Shown piece by piece: positions 22,130 through 32,372 of a stretch of DNA of 64,000 bases. Below the pieces are notes generated by a model. The model was not told the DNA's origin. It worked only from the letters and a program-made list of their open reading frames with translations, and searched no databases. Position 1 is the stretch's first letter, and each line of letters starts with the position of its first letter. A program made the position numbers and the translations under genes. Location: positions 1 to 64,000 of the forward strand of contig QANZ01043931.1 in the NCBI GenBank assembly GCA_003254925.1. Reading direction: 5' to 3'. The stretch is from Chamaecrista fasciculata. Its lineage: Eukaryota; Streptophyta; Magnoliopsida; Fabales; Fabaceae.

Positions 22130-23464
22130 ATGGCTGATGGTTCGTCCCCTGTTGCTGCTGTCGTTCCTCCTGTTGTTGGCGTTTCATCTCCGGTGCCTCT
22201 TTCCAAGTTGTTTCCTGATACATCTAAAATTGTAGCATTTGATGGAAAATTCTACAAGAGGTGTCTGGAACGTATTCATACATTGTTGGACATGCATGGA
22301 GTTGCTGGTGCACTGACTCAACCGGAGCCTCATGCTGATTTTGATCAAACACAAAAGGATTCTTGAACTCATGCCAACAAGGTTTGTCGGCATACCATAA
22401 TCAGTACTTTATCTACTGATTTGTTCGATGTTTATAGTGTCTACAAGGAAGCGAGCAAAATTTGGGAATCATTGATTCTCAAATATACTGCTAAGGATGC
22501 TGGAAAACAAAAGTTTGTGGTAGGAAATTTTTATAGATGGGAGATGACTGACGATAAAGATATCAAATTACAAATCAACGAATATCATAAGCTGTTGGAG
22601 GAGCTTCGTGCTGAAAAGATTGATTTGCTTGACGAATTTGTTGCTGGAATTTTAATTGAGAAGCTACCAGAGTCATGGAAAAATTACAAACAACAACTGA
22701 AATATAAACAAAAGCAGTTATCGCTCTCAGACTTGATCACTCATATTATTATTGAAGATACCAATAGAAAGACAAATAAGATTGCACAAGCAAAGGATAT
22801 GACGGCTAAAGCAAATTTGGTGGAGACAAAGCCACGCAACAAGAGGTATGACAATGCTTCTAATCTCAATACCTCTAATCTCACCTTCAAGAAGAAGGGT
22901 CATTGTTTTGTGTGTGGAAAGGCAGGACATCATGCAGCTTAGTGTAGAAAGAGAGCAAAAGAAAGTTTTCAAGAAAGTGATAATCCTCCTAAGCCAAGTG
23001 TAAATTTGGTTCAAGGAGATGATAATGATGATGATGAAGTCATTGCTGCAATGCTCTCTCAAGTTCTTCTCATATCTGATATGAAGAAATGGGTGGTATA
23101 TTTTGGTGCTACTAAGCACATTTGTGCTTATAAAGAACTTTACTCCTCCTTTGAAGAAGAAGATGATAAGATCTACCTTGCTGACTCCTGAACTATCAAA
23201 GTTCAAGGGAAAGGAAAAGTGGTGTTAAAGCCCCCTTCTTGAAAGAACTTGCAACTGAATGATGTCTTGTATGTGCCTGAAGCAAGAGCCAATTCGGTTT
23301 CTGTTGCTTTATCGGGGAAAGCCGGGATTAAAGTGTCGTTTGAGTCTGACAAGATCACAATAACAAATAACAATGTTCTTGTGGGAAAAAGTTATTGTAA
23401 TCAAGGACTATTTGTACTAAGTGTTGATGATGATATGAATAACAATGTATCTTCTTCTCTTTAA
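22130..23464 (+). pseudogene. Broken gag-protease region of the nested copia element
   Basis: The first ATG (22130) begins a gag-like protein that reads ADGSSPVAAVVPP and later IWESLILKYTAKDAG, EEFVAG-type helices and a CCHC zinc knuckle (CFVCGKAGHHAA). Stops interrupt it after residue ~78 (22363), inside the knuckle just before its last Cys (22940), and twice near 23190-23240. In the protease region the catalytic Asp-Ser-Gly triad is replaced: the sequence reads VVYFGATKHIC where the family has Asp-Ser-Gly. A pre-integrase stretch LNDVLYVPEARANSVSV follows, then the reading frame ends at 23464. It is clearly non-functional. Confidence 0.85.
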
Positions 23465-24029
23465 ATGACTGATTTATATGATATGTGGCATGTTAGTTTT
23501 GAACATATAATTAATAAATGATTGATTCATATTATTGGTGTTGCGATTGGCATATATATTTTATGTGACAAATGCAATTTATATAAGTACTGCGAGACAC
23601 CATTCATATAATATATTTTAGAATTTTAAGTGACAAATGCATTTAATATTAGTAAAGTGTGACACCATTTATATATATATATATATAATTAATATATATT
23701 TTAGATATATATATATATTGTGTGATGCATGAACCTATCTTTTTTGTGTGGGGTAAGATATATAAATTATTGTGAGTTAATTAGTTTGTGGTGATGCTTT
23801 ATCCATTTTATATGAAAAGAGATTTGTGTGAAATAAAGTGTCTTTGGGTGTTAAAATTGTAAGGAATAAATATGGTATTCTACTTTTCCAAGAATATTAT
23901 ATTATTATATTGAGAAGATTATGAGAAAATATAAAAATGTGGTAAATCTCTACTAGAGGAGATCTTGTGGCTCAATTTAAGTATGCACAGACTATTGAGA
24001 ATCTGTTTCACTTAATGAATTATATCACG
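23465..24029. other. AT-rich decayed interior of the nested copia element
   Basis: Contains TATA-rich runs (about 23672-23720) and no recognisable coding apart from a short pre-integrase-like scrap (YDMWHVSFEH) at about 23475. This is where integrase and most of RT have been lost. Confidence 0.6.
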
Positions 24030-24236
24030 CCTAAATAACTTATGCTATGTGGAGATTATTGAGAGGCCTTGGTAAGAGTATTGAGATACTTGACAGGTAC
24101 CATGAAACATGGTATATTCGATTGAGACGTGATATTGTAATGCAGTTGTTAAAAGATTGTGTAATCTCAATTGATTATGTAAAATCAAATGTGAATTTCG
24201 CGAATCCGTTAACGAAGCCTTATGGGAGGAAATAAA
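24030..24236 (+). pseudogene. RT/RNase H tail of the nested copia element
   Basis: In shifting frames it shows RVLRYLTGTMKHG (about 24071-24110), a motif at the start of copia RNase H, and CVISIDYVKSNVNFANPLTKP near the end, the usual RNase H C-terminus. The core in between is deleted. Confidence 0.7.
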
Positions 24237-24828
24237 TTGAAACATCGAGGGGAATAAGACTAAAGCCAATTTGAAATTAACAACAGTGGCAACCCAACCT
24301 TTGAGATTGGTGACCCCATGAATAAGGTTCAATGGGTAAGAACAAGTCGTTTGTTAGTTCTGCTAGCACTAAAAATTCTTATAATATCTTATTCCTATGA
24401 TGTGAGAAAGTGTTAGACTGCATTTTTGTGAGGATGAGTAAAACTTTTAATGATTTCATAGTTATGAGGCAGTGTATAAGTGCAGGTATACTTTATGAAA
24501 TCACCTCTACGAATGTGGAGTGGGGCCGCTCTTGTGAGATTATGGCAAAAATCTCTAGAGCATTCGTTATGCACCAGGCGCGCACATGGCCGAATTAACG
24601 TGCAAAAACGTCGTTAATAGCAGAAATGTGGGGGTATAATCTGACCCTTAGTACCTCTGTTACACACCAAGAGTTGTTAGTTCATAGAAGCCTTGTTCAC
24701 TAACATCTCTGTGTATCAAGAATTATTGGTCTAGGTTTAGTTCAAGTCGTTAATGACACTGGATACAATGATTATACACGTGAATAAATTCAGTAAAAGA
24801 AATGAAGGTTTATTTGACAGTGGGGGAT
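24237..24828 (+). other. 3' untranslated part and polypurine tract of the nested copia element
   Basis: No coding is seen. CAGTGGGGGAT (24818-24828) directly before the LTR is the polypurine tract for plus-strand priming. Confidence 0.7.
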
Positions 24829-25376
24829 TGTTGGAAATATTATATATAAAACAATGTTAGAGTGTGTCAAATAAAAGTTCCACATTCCCTAATTTTGAGA
24901 AGAGCCAATATTTGTTTTAATCATTATTATTTTTTGATATTTATTATTTGAAACTTTCCTTTTATGATAATTCAAAATCATCTTAATGAGTATTAGTACA
25001 ATTTAATGTTTGATTAAATTGTTTTAATGACTCTTTGATGAGTTGTTACAAATCAGGAAATAATAATGGTTTATGGAAATTAAAATGTGTGATTAAAATT
25101 GTCTTAATGACTCATAATTTTCTGTCTAACGTATCTTTTGCTGACTCATATTATATTCAACGGTGGAATAGACTCAGTAACCAACTTGCTGAATTTCTAT
25201 CTTCTCCTATTCTGTCACCTTGTTGTTTAGTTGAAACAATAAGAAGGGTTCGTTTAATCCTGGGGAGTGCCGCTTCCTAATTTCTGAGGGGTTGCGGAAT
25301 ATTTCTTTAGGACAGTGTCCTTATGACGCAACTCGAACTATTTTGTGTCATACAAATTTTATACTATTCCCCAACA
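24829..25376 (+). repeat. 3' LTR of the nested copia element
   Basis: 548 bp, TGTTGGAAATATT to TTCCCCAACA, homologous over its whole length to 21556-22107. Confidence 0.9.
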
Positions 25377-25658
25377 CTTGCAACTTTCTGTCATCACTCC
25401 AATTCCTTTGTGGTGTGATAGTCAGGCTAGTTTACATATAGTAGCTAATCCTATTTTCCATGAACGCACAAAACACTTGGCAATTGATTGCTACTTGGTT
25501 AGAGATCAATATAAGCTTGGCTTTGTTCATCCACAACATGTTTCCTCTGCTTGTCAACTTGCTGATTTCTTCACCAAACCGCTTCCTAGTCCTTGTTTTG
25601 ATCATCTTCTTTCCAAGTTGGGACTGCGTAATCTACAACAGTCTCCAACTTGAGGGGG
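25377..25658 (+). pseudogene. Older copia element: 3' part of RNase H and polypurine tract
   Basis: Continues the fragment interrupted at 21555. It reads [36 protein letters not shown] and [10 protein letters not shown], the standard end of copia RNase H, up to a stop at 25651-25653. TGAGGGGG just before 25659 is the polypurine tract. Confidence 0.85.
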
Positions 25659-25903
25659 TGTTGAAGACACGTGTACATTTGTAGATATTTTTTTGGTGTA
25701 GCTCTTCTGTTCATTGTAGTTGTTGTACATGATTATTTCTGTAAATAGTTGTTATTAGTTTTCAGATTAGTTTAAAATTTGTTTTTGATTAGGTAGCTAA
25801 CCCACAGTTGGAGATGTATATATATTGTTATTTGTGATCAATAAAGATTAATTTTCCATTAATCATTTCTCTCTTCGTCTTGTTTTCTCTGGTTTCCATA
25901 CCA
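25659..25903 (+). repeat. 3' LTR of the older copia element
   Basis: Starts TGTTGAAGACACG right after the polypurine tract. CAATAAAGATT (about 25839) suits a polyadenylation signal. The 3' end near TTTCCATACCA is an estimate and no target duplication can be tested because the 5' side is lost. Confidence 0.55.
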
Positions 25904-26107
25904 TAGAGTTCATACTTTCTCAGTATTCTAAAGGAAAGGTATAATTGGATCCATTGAAGCATTGCTAATATTAGCATATGTGCCTTTAATTGAAATGTTT
26001 GTGCATAAGTCAATGACTTAGGCACACTTTCAAATAACTTTCAGCTTTTGCTTGTGCATAAGTTAGTGCCTTTAATTTATATTAACTTGGACAATATTTG
26101 ATTTGAT

Positions 26108-27462
26108 TAGGGGTGACAAATGGTTGGGTTGGGTTGGTTTTGGGTAGGGATGACAATTTTGGTGGACATTTAGGATACCCATCTGAATCCACCCGTAAAA
26201 AATATCCGATATCTGTCGGATACCAGATATCGGATAGGGTACGGGAATTGAAAAATAAAAAATCAACTATTCGGTATTCGTCCGAAATGAACGGATAGTT
26301 AGGGTATCCGGCATCTGATACCCTATAATATAATATTTTATTATATTTTATACATTGTTCATTATATTTTTAATTAATTTATTTTAATTAACGAATATTG
26401 GGTATCAGATATATCCGATTTTTGAATTAGGATATTCTATACAATATCCATTATTTTCAGATATTTCAGATATTTAGGGTACCCGTCGGATACTGGATAT
26501 CGGATTGGATAGGATACTGATATTGGAAAGAATGAACGGATACGGATACGAATAGTGATAAAATTTCGGATATCCTATCCGTTGCCATCCCTAATTTTGG
26601 GTTGGGTTGTAAATGGGTCAATGACCCATTTATAATTTCTAAATGGGTCATGGGTGGGTCATGACCTATAAAATTAAGGGTTAACCCAACCCAACCATAA
26701 ACTCATCTTAAAGTATTTATATTATTTAATTTATAAACTAATTCATTAGAATGATTTTTAAATTATTCAAATTTAGGACTAAATAGTAATCTTTTTTCAA
26801 ATTTTGGATTGATTTGCAATTTCCACCTTTTTCATATTTCTAAAAATTACATTTTGACCCCAATTATTTATAAAAAATTTCATTTTAATCCTCAAATATC
26901 ATGATCTAGAGACTTTTTTGTAAATTTTGAAAATATTTAGGGGCATTATGTAATTTTTGCAAAAATTTGCAAAATTCATCTTCCTTCCACTGAACTCACA
27001 ATTTGGTGGGACTAAAATGCATTTTTTTTCCAAATTTAGGACTAATCTGTAATTTTATCCTTTTTACAAATTTAGAACTAATCTGTAATTTTATCCTTTT
27101 TATAATATTTTTCAAAATTACAATTTTGGTTCAAATTTTTTTTATAATTTTCATTTTAGTCCTCAAATGTTATGGTTTAGGGACGTTTTGTAAATTTTGA
27201 AATTTTTTGGGGGGCATTTTGTAATTTTTGCAAAAATTTATGAAATTGCATATTCACTCACTTTCATGAAACTACCTAGTTTTGATACAAATTTAGGTTG
27301 GGTTGGGTAACCCATGAGTTTTACCCAACCCAACCCAACCCAAATTTTAATGAGTCAATTTTGGACCCAACCCATCTTGACCCATTGTCTAAATGGGTTG
27401 GGTTGGGTTGGTTAATTTTGTGATTAGGTTGGTGGGTAATGGGTTGAGATTGCCACCCCCTA
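26108..27462. mobile_element. hAT-like element rich in GGGTTGGGTT
   Basis: Ends TAGGGGTGACAA and TTGCCACCCCCTA are inverted; the flanks GATTTGAT (26100-26107) and AATTTGAC (27463-27470) agree at 6 of 8 bases. It is a sibling of 11321-13436, sharing the inner FAR 'AATTACATTTTGACCCCAATT'-type stretches in opposite orientation. It contains the smaller element 26145-26593 and no gene. Confidence 0.7.
26145..26593. mobile_element. Small hAT-like MITE nested in the previous element
   Basis: Ends TAGGGATGACAA and TTGCCATCCCTA are inverted. Flanks GTTTTGGG (26137-26144) and ATTTTGGG (26594-26601) match at 7 of 8. The interior is full of GGATATCGGATA/TATCCGATATC motifs, giving high self-complementarity. 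Confidence 0.8.
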
Positions 27463-28201
27463 AATTTGACCAAAGTTAGTGTATAAAACATTAAACTTAG
27501 GTGAAGTAAAATCAAATATAACCAGATTCCAAGTTCAACAGCATTGAACTTCTTTATATTAGGCCTACATATTATTTTTTTTTGTAAAAGAAAATTTAAA
27601 TGAAGGTAAATATTGATATTTCATTGGGGTCAGAAAATACCACTTGACTTTTTAAAGGATTTATGAGAAAAATTTATATGTATATATAAACCATGAATTA
27701 TATATGTATGTGAAGTCCAAAATGGATTTTGTTCCAAACGTCAACAAATTTTAATTATTAAACAGAAGAGTATAATTAATAATCCGAAATTTTGCTTAAA
27801 GAATATTTATAATTTTTCAAAATTAGTTGTGTAAGTTAAAAAAAAAAAAGTATCTTACACTAGATATTCTTGTTAAAATAATTTTACACATATCTCTTAA
27901 TTTGAATTAAGAATTAATCTTTTTCTAGACGTAAGACATGCATTTGTAGCTAAAAATCAGTAACATTCATACCCTTTCTGCTTTGACGAATTTAAGAGGT
28001 TGTGGATCCTCTGCTGTACTGCAGAGGGTGCAGTATGCAGAGGACCAATTGGACCTCGCCATGTGTACGTCACTGTACACGTAGCGAGCCTTGATTGGTC
28101 CTCTGCGTACTGCACCCTCTGCAGTACAGCAGAGGATCCTTACCCAATTTAAGAAGGCCTCAATCTCAATAACAATATGCAACCAGCCAAATATATAAAT
28201 T
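27463..28201. other. Upstream flank of unit 4
   Basis: 27767-27960 and 28146-28200 are collinear with the flanks at 14135-14340 and 16714-16795 in unit 3. A MITE splits it (next entry). No gene. Confidence 0.6.
27997..28145. mobile_element. 149 bp hairpin MITE
   Basis: Arms of about 45 bases are almost perfectly complementary, from GGATCCTCTGCTGTACTGCA (28004) to TGCAGTACAGCAGAGGATCC (ending 28139). AATTTAAG flanks both sides (27989-27996 and 28146-28153), an 8 bp duplication. The empty site is seen in unit 3 (CAAATTTAGGAAGGCC at about 16741). The near-perfect hairpin implies a fairly recent insertion. Confidence 0.9.
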
Positions 28202-28708
28202 AATACAAATATTTTGGTTTGAACAAGAAGTCGGCCCTAAAACCTCTCCTTCATAAGAGAAAACTTTCTTCGTCGTGAGAGTTTTTAAACTTTGGGCCGC
28301 CGTTGTCTCAGCGGCGGTGGGCCTCCCTCTGGTTATAGAATAAAAGTTGGACCTAAGTCTAATTCTGGGTTGTAAAATAAGCCCACATCACTTGCACAAA
28401 AAAGATATGAGGGTTCAAATTATTTGTTGTTATATTATTTTATTAATTATTATAATTAATAAATATTTTATTAGACCTTATATATATACATGAGAACCCT
28501 AGTCTCTGAATATGAGCAGCCTCTTTTTTTTGTATCAGAGGTTCTATGTCTTTCTTCTGTTATTCTGTATCCATCTTTGTGTGACATTGAGGAAGATTTC
28601 GTTTAATCCTGTGAGAGTGTTGGTTTCTAATTAGTGGGATACCAGAATATCTCTTAAGGACAGTGTCCTAGAAACGCGACTCAAAATTATTGTGAGAAAT
28701 CCCCAACA
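28202..28708 (+). mobile_element. LTR-like fragment related to the nested copia LTR
   Basis: Its end (28597-28708) follows the same order as the copia LTR end at 22000-22107: GTTTAATCCTG, AATATCTCTTxAGGACAGTGTCC, ACGCGACTC, ATCCCCAACA. The left end is not resolved. CCGCCGTTG...CAGCGGCGG (28298-28319) forms a short GC-rich hairpin. Confidence 0.5.
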
Positions 28709-29230
28709 GTTTTGTGGCGAAGGCAATCTGGATCAGGGCTCCCATGGCGACGTTCTGTGGCGGCGAATTTGGACTAGGCATTCCACAGTGGCTTCTGACT
28801 TCCACTATGGCTTCCTGGTTTGGCCCTGATTTTTTGGTGCTTTTCCATGACGCCGTTTCATTTTATTATTTTATTATTGTTGTTTTAAGTCTGTTTATGT
28901 CTTTTTTTAGAACAACCATTGAGGTTGTCTGTTGTCATGTTTGGAAGGGTTTGTCTCTTTTAGATGACTTTATTTATATTTCATGTTTTTTAGATGATTG
29001 TAGCTTTAGTTGGATCCCTAGATCCGCTAACTTGGCAGTTGATTATCTCGTCAATTTGTCTAAAATGAGGATGGGTCCTCTTGGATGGGTTGTAAACCCC
29101 CCACCTTCGTCAGTTGATATCCTGTCTAGTGTTGTTGTTTATGCTAGCGAAGGATTAACTATTTTTACTTTGTTTTCTTTTGTATTGTGTTTGGTTTTGC
29201 CTTACTTTTAAATGAATTATGTTTCAGACA
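28709..29230 (+). pseudogene. RNase H-like tail of a non-LTR retroelement
   Basis: Near the end it reads FSWIPRSANLAVDYLVNLSK and GPLGWVVNPP, resembling the RNase H-like C-terminal domain found in plant non-LTR elements, and stops at about 29211. No catalytic core of reverse transcriptase is present. It is collinear with the end of the insertion at 32373-33518 (shared GGATCAGGGCTCCCA, CTAGATCCGCTAACTTGG, GAGGATGGGTCCTC). The ATG-initiated frame (28714-29211, 165 codons) is probably not a host gene. Confidence 0.55.
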
Positions 29231-29241
29231 AAAATACATAA

Positions 29242-29264
29242 ATATATATATATATATATATATA
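29242..29264. repeat. (AT)n microsatellite
   Basis: AT dinucleotide run right after the A-rich tail of the retroelement fragment. Confidence 0.9.
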
Positions 29265-29289
29265 AATTAACATGATATTGATCATTTAC

Positions 29290-29471
29290 AACTTTATTAA
29301 TATTTAATAGCGCACTTCCCTATATATTGAAGATCAAGATTTCATTGTTTATATCACCTTAAATCTTAATCACTCCAAAGTCATAACACCCACTAGCTAA
29401 TGTCCGTACGTGCAGTCGTTCACACAATGCAAGTCATTTGGCTTATTCTCACAATTTCATCTTATTTTAAT
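29290..29471 (+). promoter_or_regulatory. Distal promoter block of lectin copy 4
   Basis: Collinear with 17757-17950 of copy 3, including GTACGTGCAGTCG (about 29406) and CACACAATGCAAGTCATTTGG. It is separated from the TATA part by a transposon of 973 bp. Confidence 0.65.
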
Positions 29472-30444
29472 AGCCAAAGTGTAAATTTGGTCCTGTATCT
29501 CTTATATCTTTTTTTGTCTTGAATTTAGTCCTGTGCCTTTACTCTAAATCTCAAATCAGTCCTATATTTTTTTTCTCAGCTTTCGTCCCATATATTTTGA
29601 AAACCTCCCACTGTTAGTCCTTAGTCCATTTTAAATCGTTAACTAGGCAAATTAAGTCAGAAAAATTACAAATCAGTCCTTTAAATTACAATTTAGTCCT
29701 AAAAGCTTCAAAAGAAATGCAAAAACAACACAAATTAAAGCAAATAACAGAGGGACCAAAACTGAAAACGCAGAAAATATAAAACTCACCGGAAAATGGC
29801 CCAAACTAGTCGGAAAACGTACGGATGCCGAGAAACTCAAGAACTCATCCAAAAAGCCCAATCCTCACTGAAATCCCTCTGAACGAGTTTGGATTTTCGG
29901 CAACTCTTTTTTGAAGCATTTGAGGGCGATGAATCTCACTCAAATAATCGCCCTCAAATGCTTCAAGAAAGAATTTTCGAAAACCCCTTCGGTGAGTTTT
30001 AAATTTTCTGCGTTTTCAGTTTTAGTCCTTTTGTCATTTGCTTTAATTAGTAGTTTTTGCATTTCTGTTCCATTTCTTGAAGAATTCATGGATTAGGGAC
30101 CAATATGTACGGTTTGAGAATCTTCAGGGATGCTCTATCACTTTTATTTTGACAGTCAGGGACTAAAGTGAAAGGGACTTGAAGCTTTCAAGACTAAACT
30201 GTAATTTAAAGGACTGATTTGTAATTTTTCCTGACTGAATTTGCGAAGTTAACGGTTTAAAATGGACGGAGGACTAACGGTGGGAGGTTTTCAAAACATA
30301 TGGGACCAAAACTGAGACAAAAAAGATATAAGACTAATTTAGGACCTAGTGCAAAGATACATGATCAAATTCAAGACAAAAAAAAGATATATGATTGATT
30401 TAGGACCTGAAACAAAAATACTGGACCAAATTCGCACATTGACC
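29472..30444. mobile_element. Mutator-like element splitting the promoter of lectin copy 4
   Basis: Inverted ends (AGCCAAAGTGTAAATTTGGTCC against GGTCAATGTGCGAATTTGGTCC read on the other strand) and the flanks TATTTTAAT (29463-29471 and 30445-30453) give a 9 bp target duplication. The uninterrupted site ATCTTATTTTAATTTACTCxCTC is present in copies 2 (about 6040) and 3 (about 17945). An internal hairpin (GCATTTGAGGGCGA... about 29915-29965) lies in the centre. No coding sequence is recognised. Confidence 0.85.
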
Positions 30445-30639
30445 TATTTTAATTTAATTTACTCTCTCTCTCCTGGCCTCACAACTCACACAAGTCTTAC
30501 TTCCCCACACACTCCACATCCCACACACACATATATATACACTCTGATTCTGCTCTTCATCACATCGATCACTCATCATACCAAAACCAAATACATATCC
30601 TCATCGATCAATCAGAATTAATTCATATACACAACAAGC
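30445..30639 (+). promoter_or_regulatory. Proximal promoter and leader of lectin copy 4
   Basis: ATATATATA at 30530-30539, about 100 bases before the ATG, is the TATA box; CA-rich sequence precedes it as in copy 3. Confidence 0.6.
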
Positions 30640-31422
30640 ATGGCTACTTCTCTCCTCATCATTTTCATCTCCTCCTTATTCCTCATGCTTCCTACTAACA
30701 TCCTCTCGGTTTCCTTCAATTTCAACTCTTTCAACCGTTACCAAAACTACATAACCTTAGAAGGCGACGCCTTCATACCATCAGATAGCTCCATCTATCT
30801 CTCTAAGCTTATATCAAATAGTTCAGGAAGAGCCTCATACTCAACCCCAATTCATCTTTGGGACTCAAAAACAGGAAGACTCGCATGGTTCACCACCACC
30901 TTCTCTTTCATTATTGGACCCTCATCAGAATCCACATCCCTTTTGGCTGATGGCATTTCATTCTTCCTATCTCCATTCTCATCCTCCATTCCTCAAAACT
31001 CATATGGTGGCTATCTTGGTCTCTTTAACGCCGACAATGCCTTAAATTCATATGAAAATCAGATCCTGGCCGTTGAATTTGACACGTTTCAGAACTCGTG
31101 GGACCCACTGGCTGCTTCTCACATTGGGATTGATATAAACTCTATTGCCTCTGTAACAACCGAGAATTTTGCTAGTAGTAATGTGGACAATGCATTGACT
31201 GCGTATGCCACTGTGAATTATGAGCCTAATGCGAAGAATTTGAGTGTGGTTTTGACTTATCCTCAAAGTGGATCGGGTGTGACAACCACAACCCTTGAGT
31301 TTGAGGTTGATTTGAGGTTGTATTTGCCAGAATGGATAAGAGTTGGGTTCTCTGGTGCCACTGGAGGTCTCGTGGAATCACACAAGATTCTTACTTGGAG
31401 TTTCAGCTCAAGCTTCTATTGA
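30640..31422 (+). CDS. Legume-type lectin, copy 4 (secreted)
   Basis: A 260-residue intronless lectin with signal peptide (about 1-23), and all metal- and sugar-site residues (Asp104, Gly124, Glu146, Asp148, Asn152, Asp155, His161). It differs from copies 2 and 3 at Asn32-Arg33 (they have Lys-Pro) and at Tyr228 in RLYLPEW (they have Leu). Coding sequence is intact, so the product should fold. Its promoter, however, is split by a 973 bp transposon lying between the conserved ACGTGCAG block and the TATA box, so expression may differ from the other copies. Family role as above; ligand unknown. Confidence 0.95.
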   Translation: MATSLLIIFISSLFLMLPTNILSVSFNFNSFNRYQNYITLEGDAFIPSDSSIYLSKLISNSSGRASYSTPIHLWDSKTGRLAWFTTTFSFIIGPSSESTSLLADGISFFLSPFSSSIPQNSYGGYLGLFNADNALNSYENQILAVEFDTFQNSWDPLAASHIGIDINSIASVTTENFASSNVDNALTAYATVNYEPNAKNLSVVLTYPQSGSGVTTTTLEFEVDLRLYLPEWIRVGFSGATGGLVESHKILTWSFSSSFY

Positions 31423-31746
31423 TTGATTGAAAATCAAGAGATGCAGCCCGGAGATTTTCAATTAGAATATGCCTGAGTAATTTTTTTAATTTAGAGTGAT
31501 TTCATTTTTATATGTTATTATGTTTGTTTGTGATTTCTATGTATGTTGATGCACACTGCGTCAAGACTCTTTTAATTTGCTAGTAATAAAAGGTCTGTTT
31601 TTTGATAATTATTAGAATCGAGATTGGATTGGAAATGAATGTGTTTTCGTTATTTATTGTGATTGGATCTACTTTGCTAGAATTACTTTTAGGCACGATA
31701 ACATCGCCTTTCCACCGACTATATAACTCAACTTCGTTGGTATGCA
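31423..31746. other. 3' flank of lectin copy 4, snRNA promoter lacking its USE
   Basis: Collinear with 7004-7422. The CCCACATCG element and about 60 surrounding bases are missing (the sequence jumps from TTTTAGGCACG to ATAACATCGCC), while CTATATAAC (31719-31727), the snRNA TATA, is kept. Confidence 0.7.
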
Positions 31747-31873
31747 ATTTACGGAGTCGTGCAAGTAGCACAGAGCAAACTATTCTTTCGCCTTTCACTA
31801 AAGAATACCGTGTGCTCGTTGCTTAACGCGACATACGCTTATTTTTGAATTGGGTTTCTCCATTGGAGTCCCC
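31747..31873 (+). pseudogene. U5 snRNA, probable pseudogene
   Basis: Homologous from end to end to the gene at 7423-7551: the TATTCTTT/AAAGAATA stem is kept and an ATTTTTG Sm-like site follows at 31841-31847. Loop I reads CGCCTTTCACT, a T-to-C change in the invariant loop, the 3' hairpin has lost pairs, and the USE is deleted. All three point to loss of function; transcription should be negligible. Confidence 0.8.
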
Positions 31874-32372
31874 AAACAATTCAGTTTAAAATTTTGTTGT
31901 AATTTAGTGTTAAAATTTTACCTGCGTAGAACTTTGTTTCATTTTAAAGTTCTATTTAATTCATTAAACTCAATATTTATTAGGTCAAAATGTCAAATGC
32001 ATGTAAGTTTTATTTTAAATTTAAAGTTATTTTATTTTATTTTGATTGAATTATTTTTTTAAACTCAGTAATTATTATACATGAAACCTATGGAGTATTT
32101 TTTAACGAGTGCTTTTTCGAAAAAAAACAAATATTTCTCTTCCTTTTTTTTACTCTCCACAAACTAATTTTAAGTTTCAACTTTCCACTCATCTTTAAGA
32201 AAAGTTTCTCTCTTCTCAACCTTCTAAAATATTTTAAGACCAATATAAAATTTCTAAAAGATTTTAAGACCAAATTGAACTTAATACTATACATTCATGA
32301 CAAAGTTAAACATTCAACCAAATATTAATTTAGTCCCTGCTCATTAACATCTTTTTAAGTTGATCCTTCGTA
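31874..32372. other. Downstream flank of unit 4
   Basis: AACTCAGTAATTATTATACATGAAACC and the AACGAGTGCTTTTTC block match units 2 and 3 in the same order. GTTGATCCTTCGTA at 32359-32372 is the left copy of the target duplication of the next insertion. No gene. Confidence 0.6.

Larger units (their letters stand above)
21556..25376 (+). mobile_element. Decayed copia retroelement nested in the older one, 3821 bp
   Basis: Two LTRs of 552 and 548 bp (TGTTG...CCCCAACA) bound it, with CTTGT before (21551-21555) and CTTGC after (25377-25381), a 5 bp target duplication with one change. A polypurine tract stands before the right LTR. Inside are a broken gag-protease region and a tail of RNase H; integrase and nearly all of RT are missing. 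The PBS after the left LTR is not recognisable (ATCTAAAGAG). It cannot move by itself. Confidence 0.9.

Noticed and set aside
28298..28319. GC-rich hairpin as a terminator
   Set aside because: Intrinsic terminators of this type are bacterial; here it lies in an LTR-like repeat of a plant genome.
28714..29211. 165-codon ORF as a host membrane protein
   Set aside because: Its end matches the RNase H-like tail of plant non-LTR elements and a second degraded copy is at 33020-33490.
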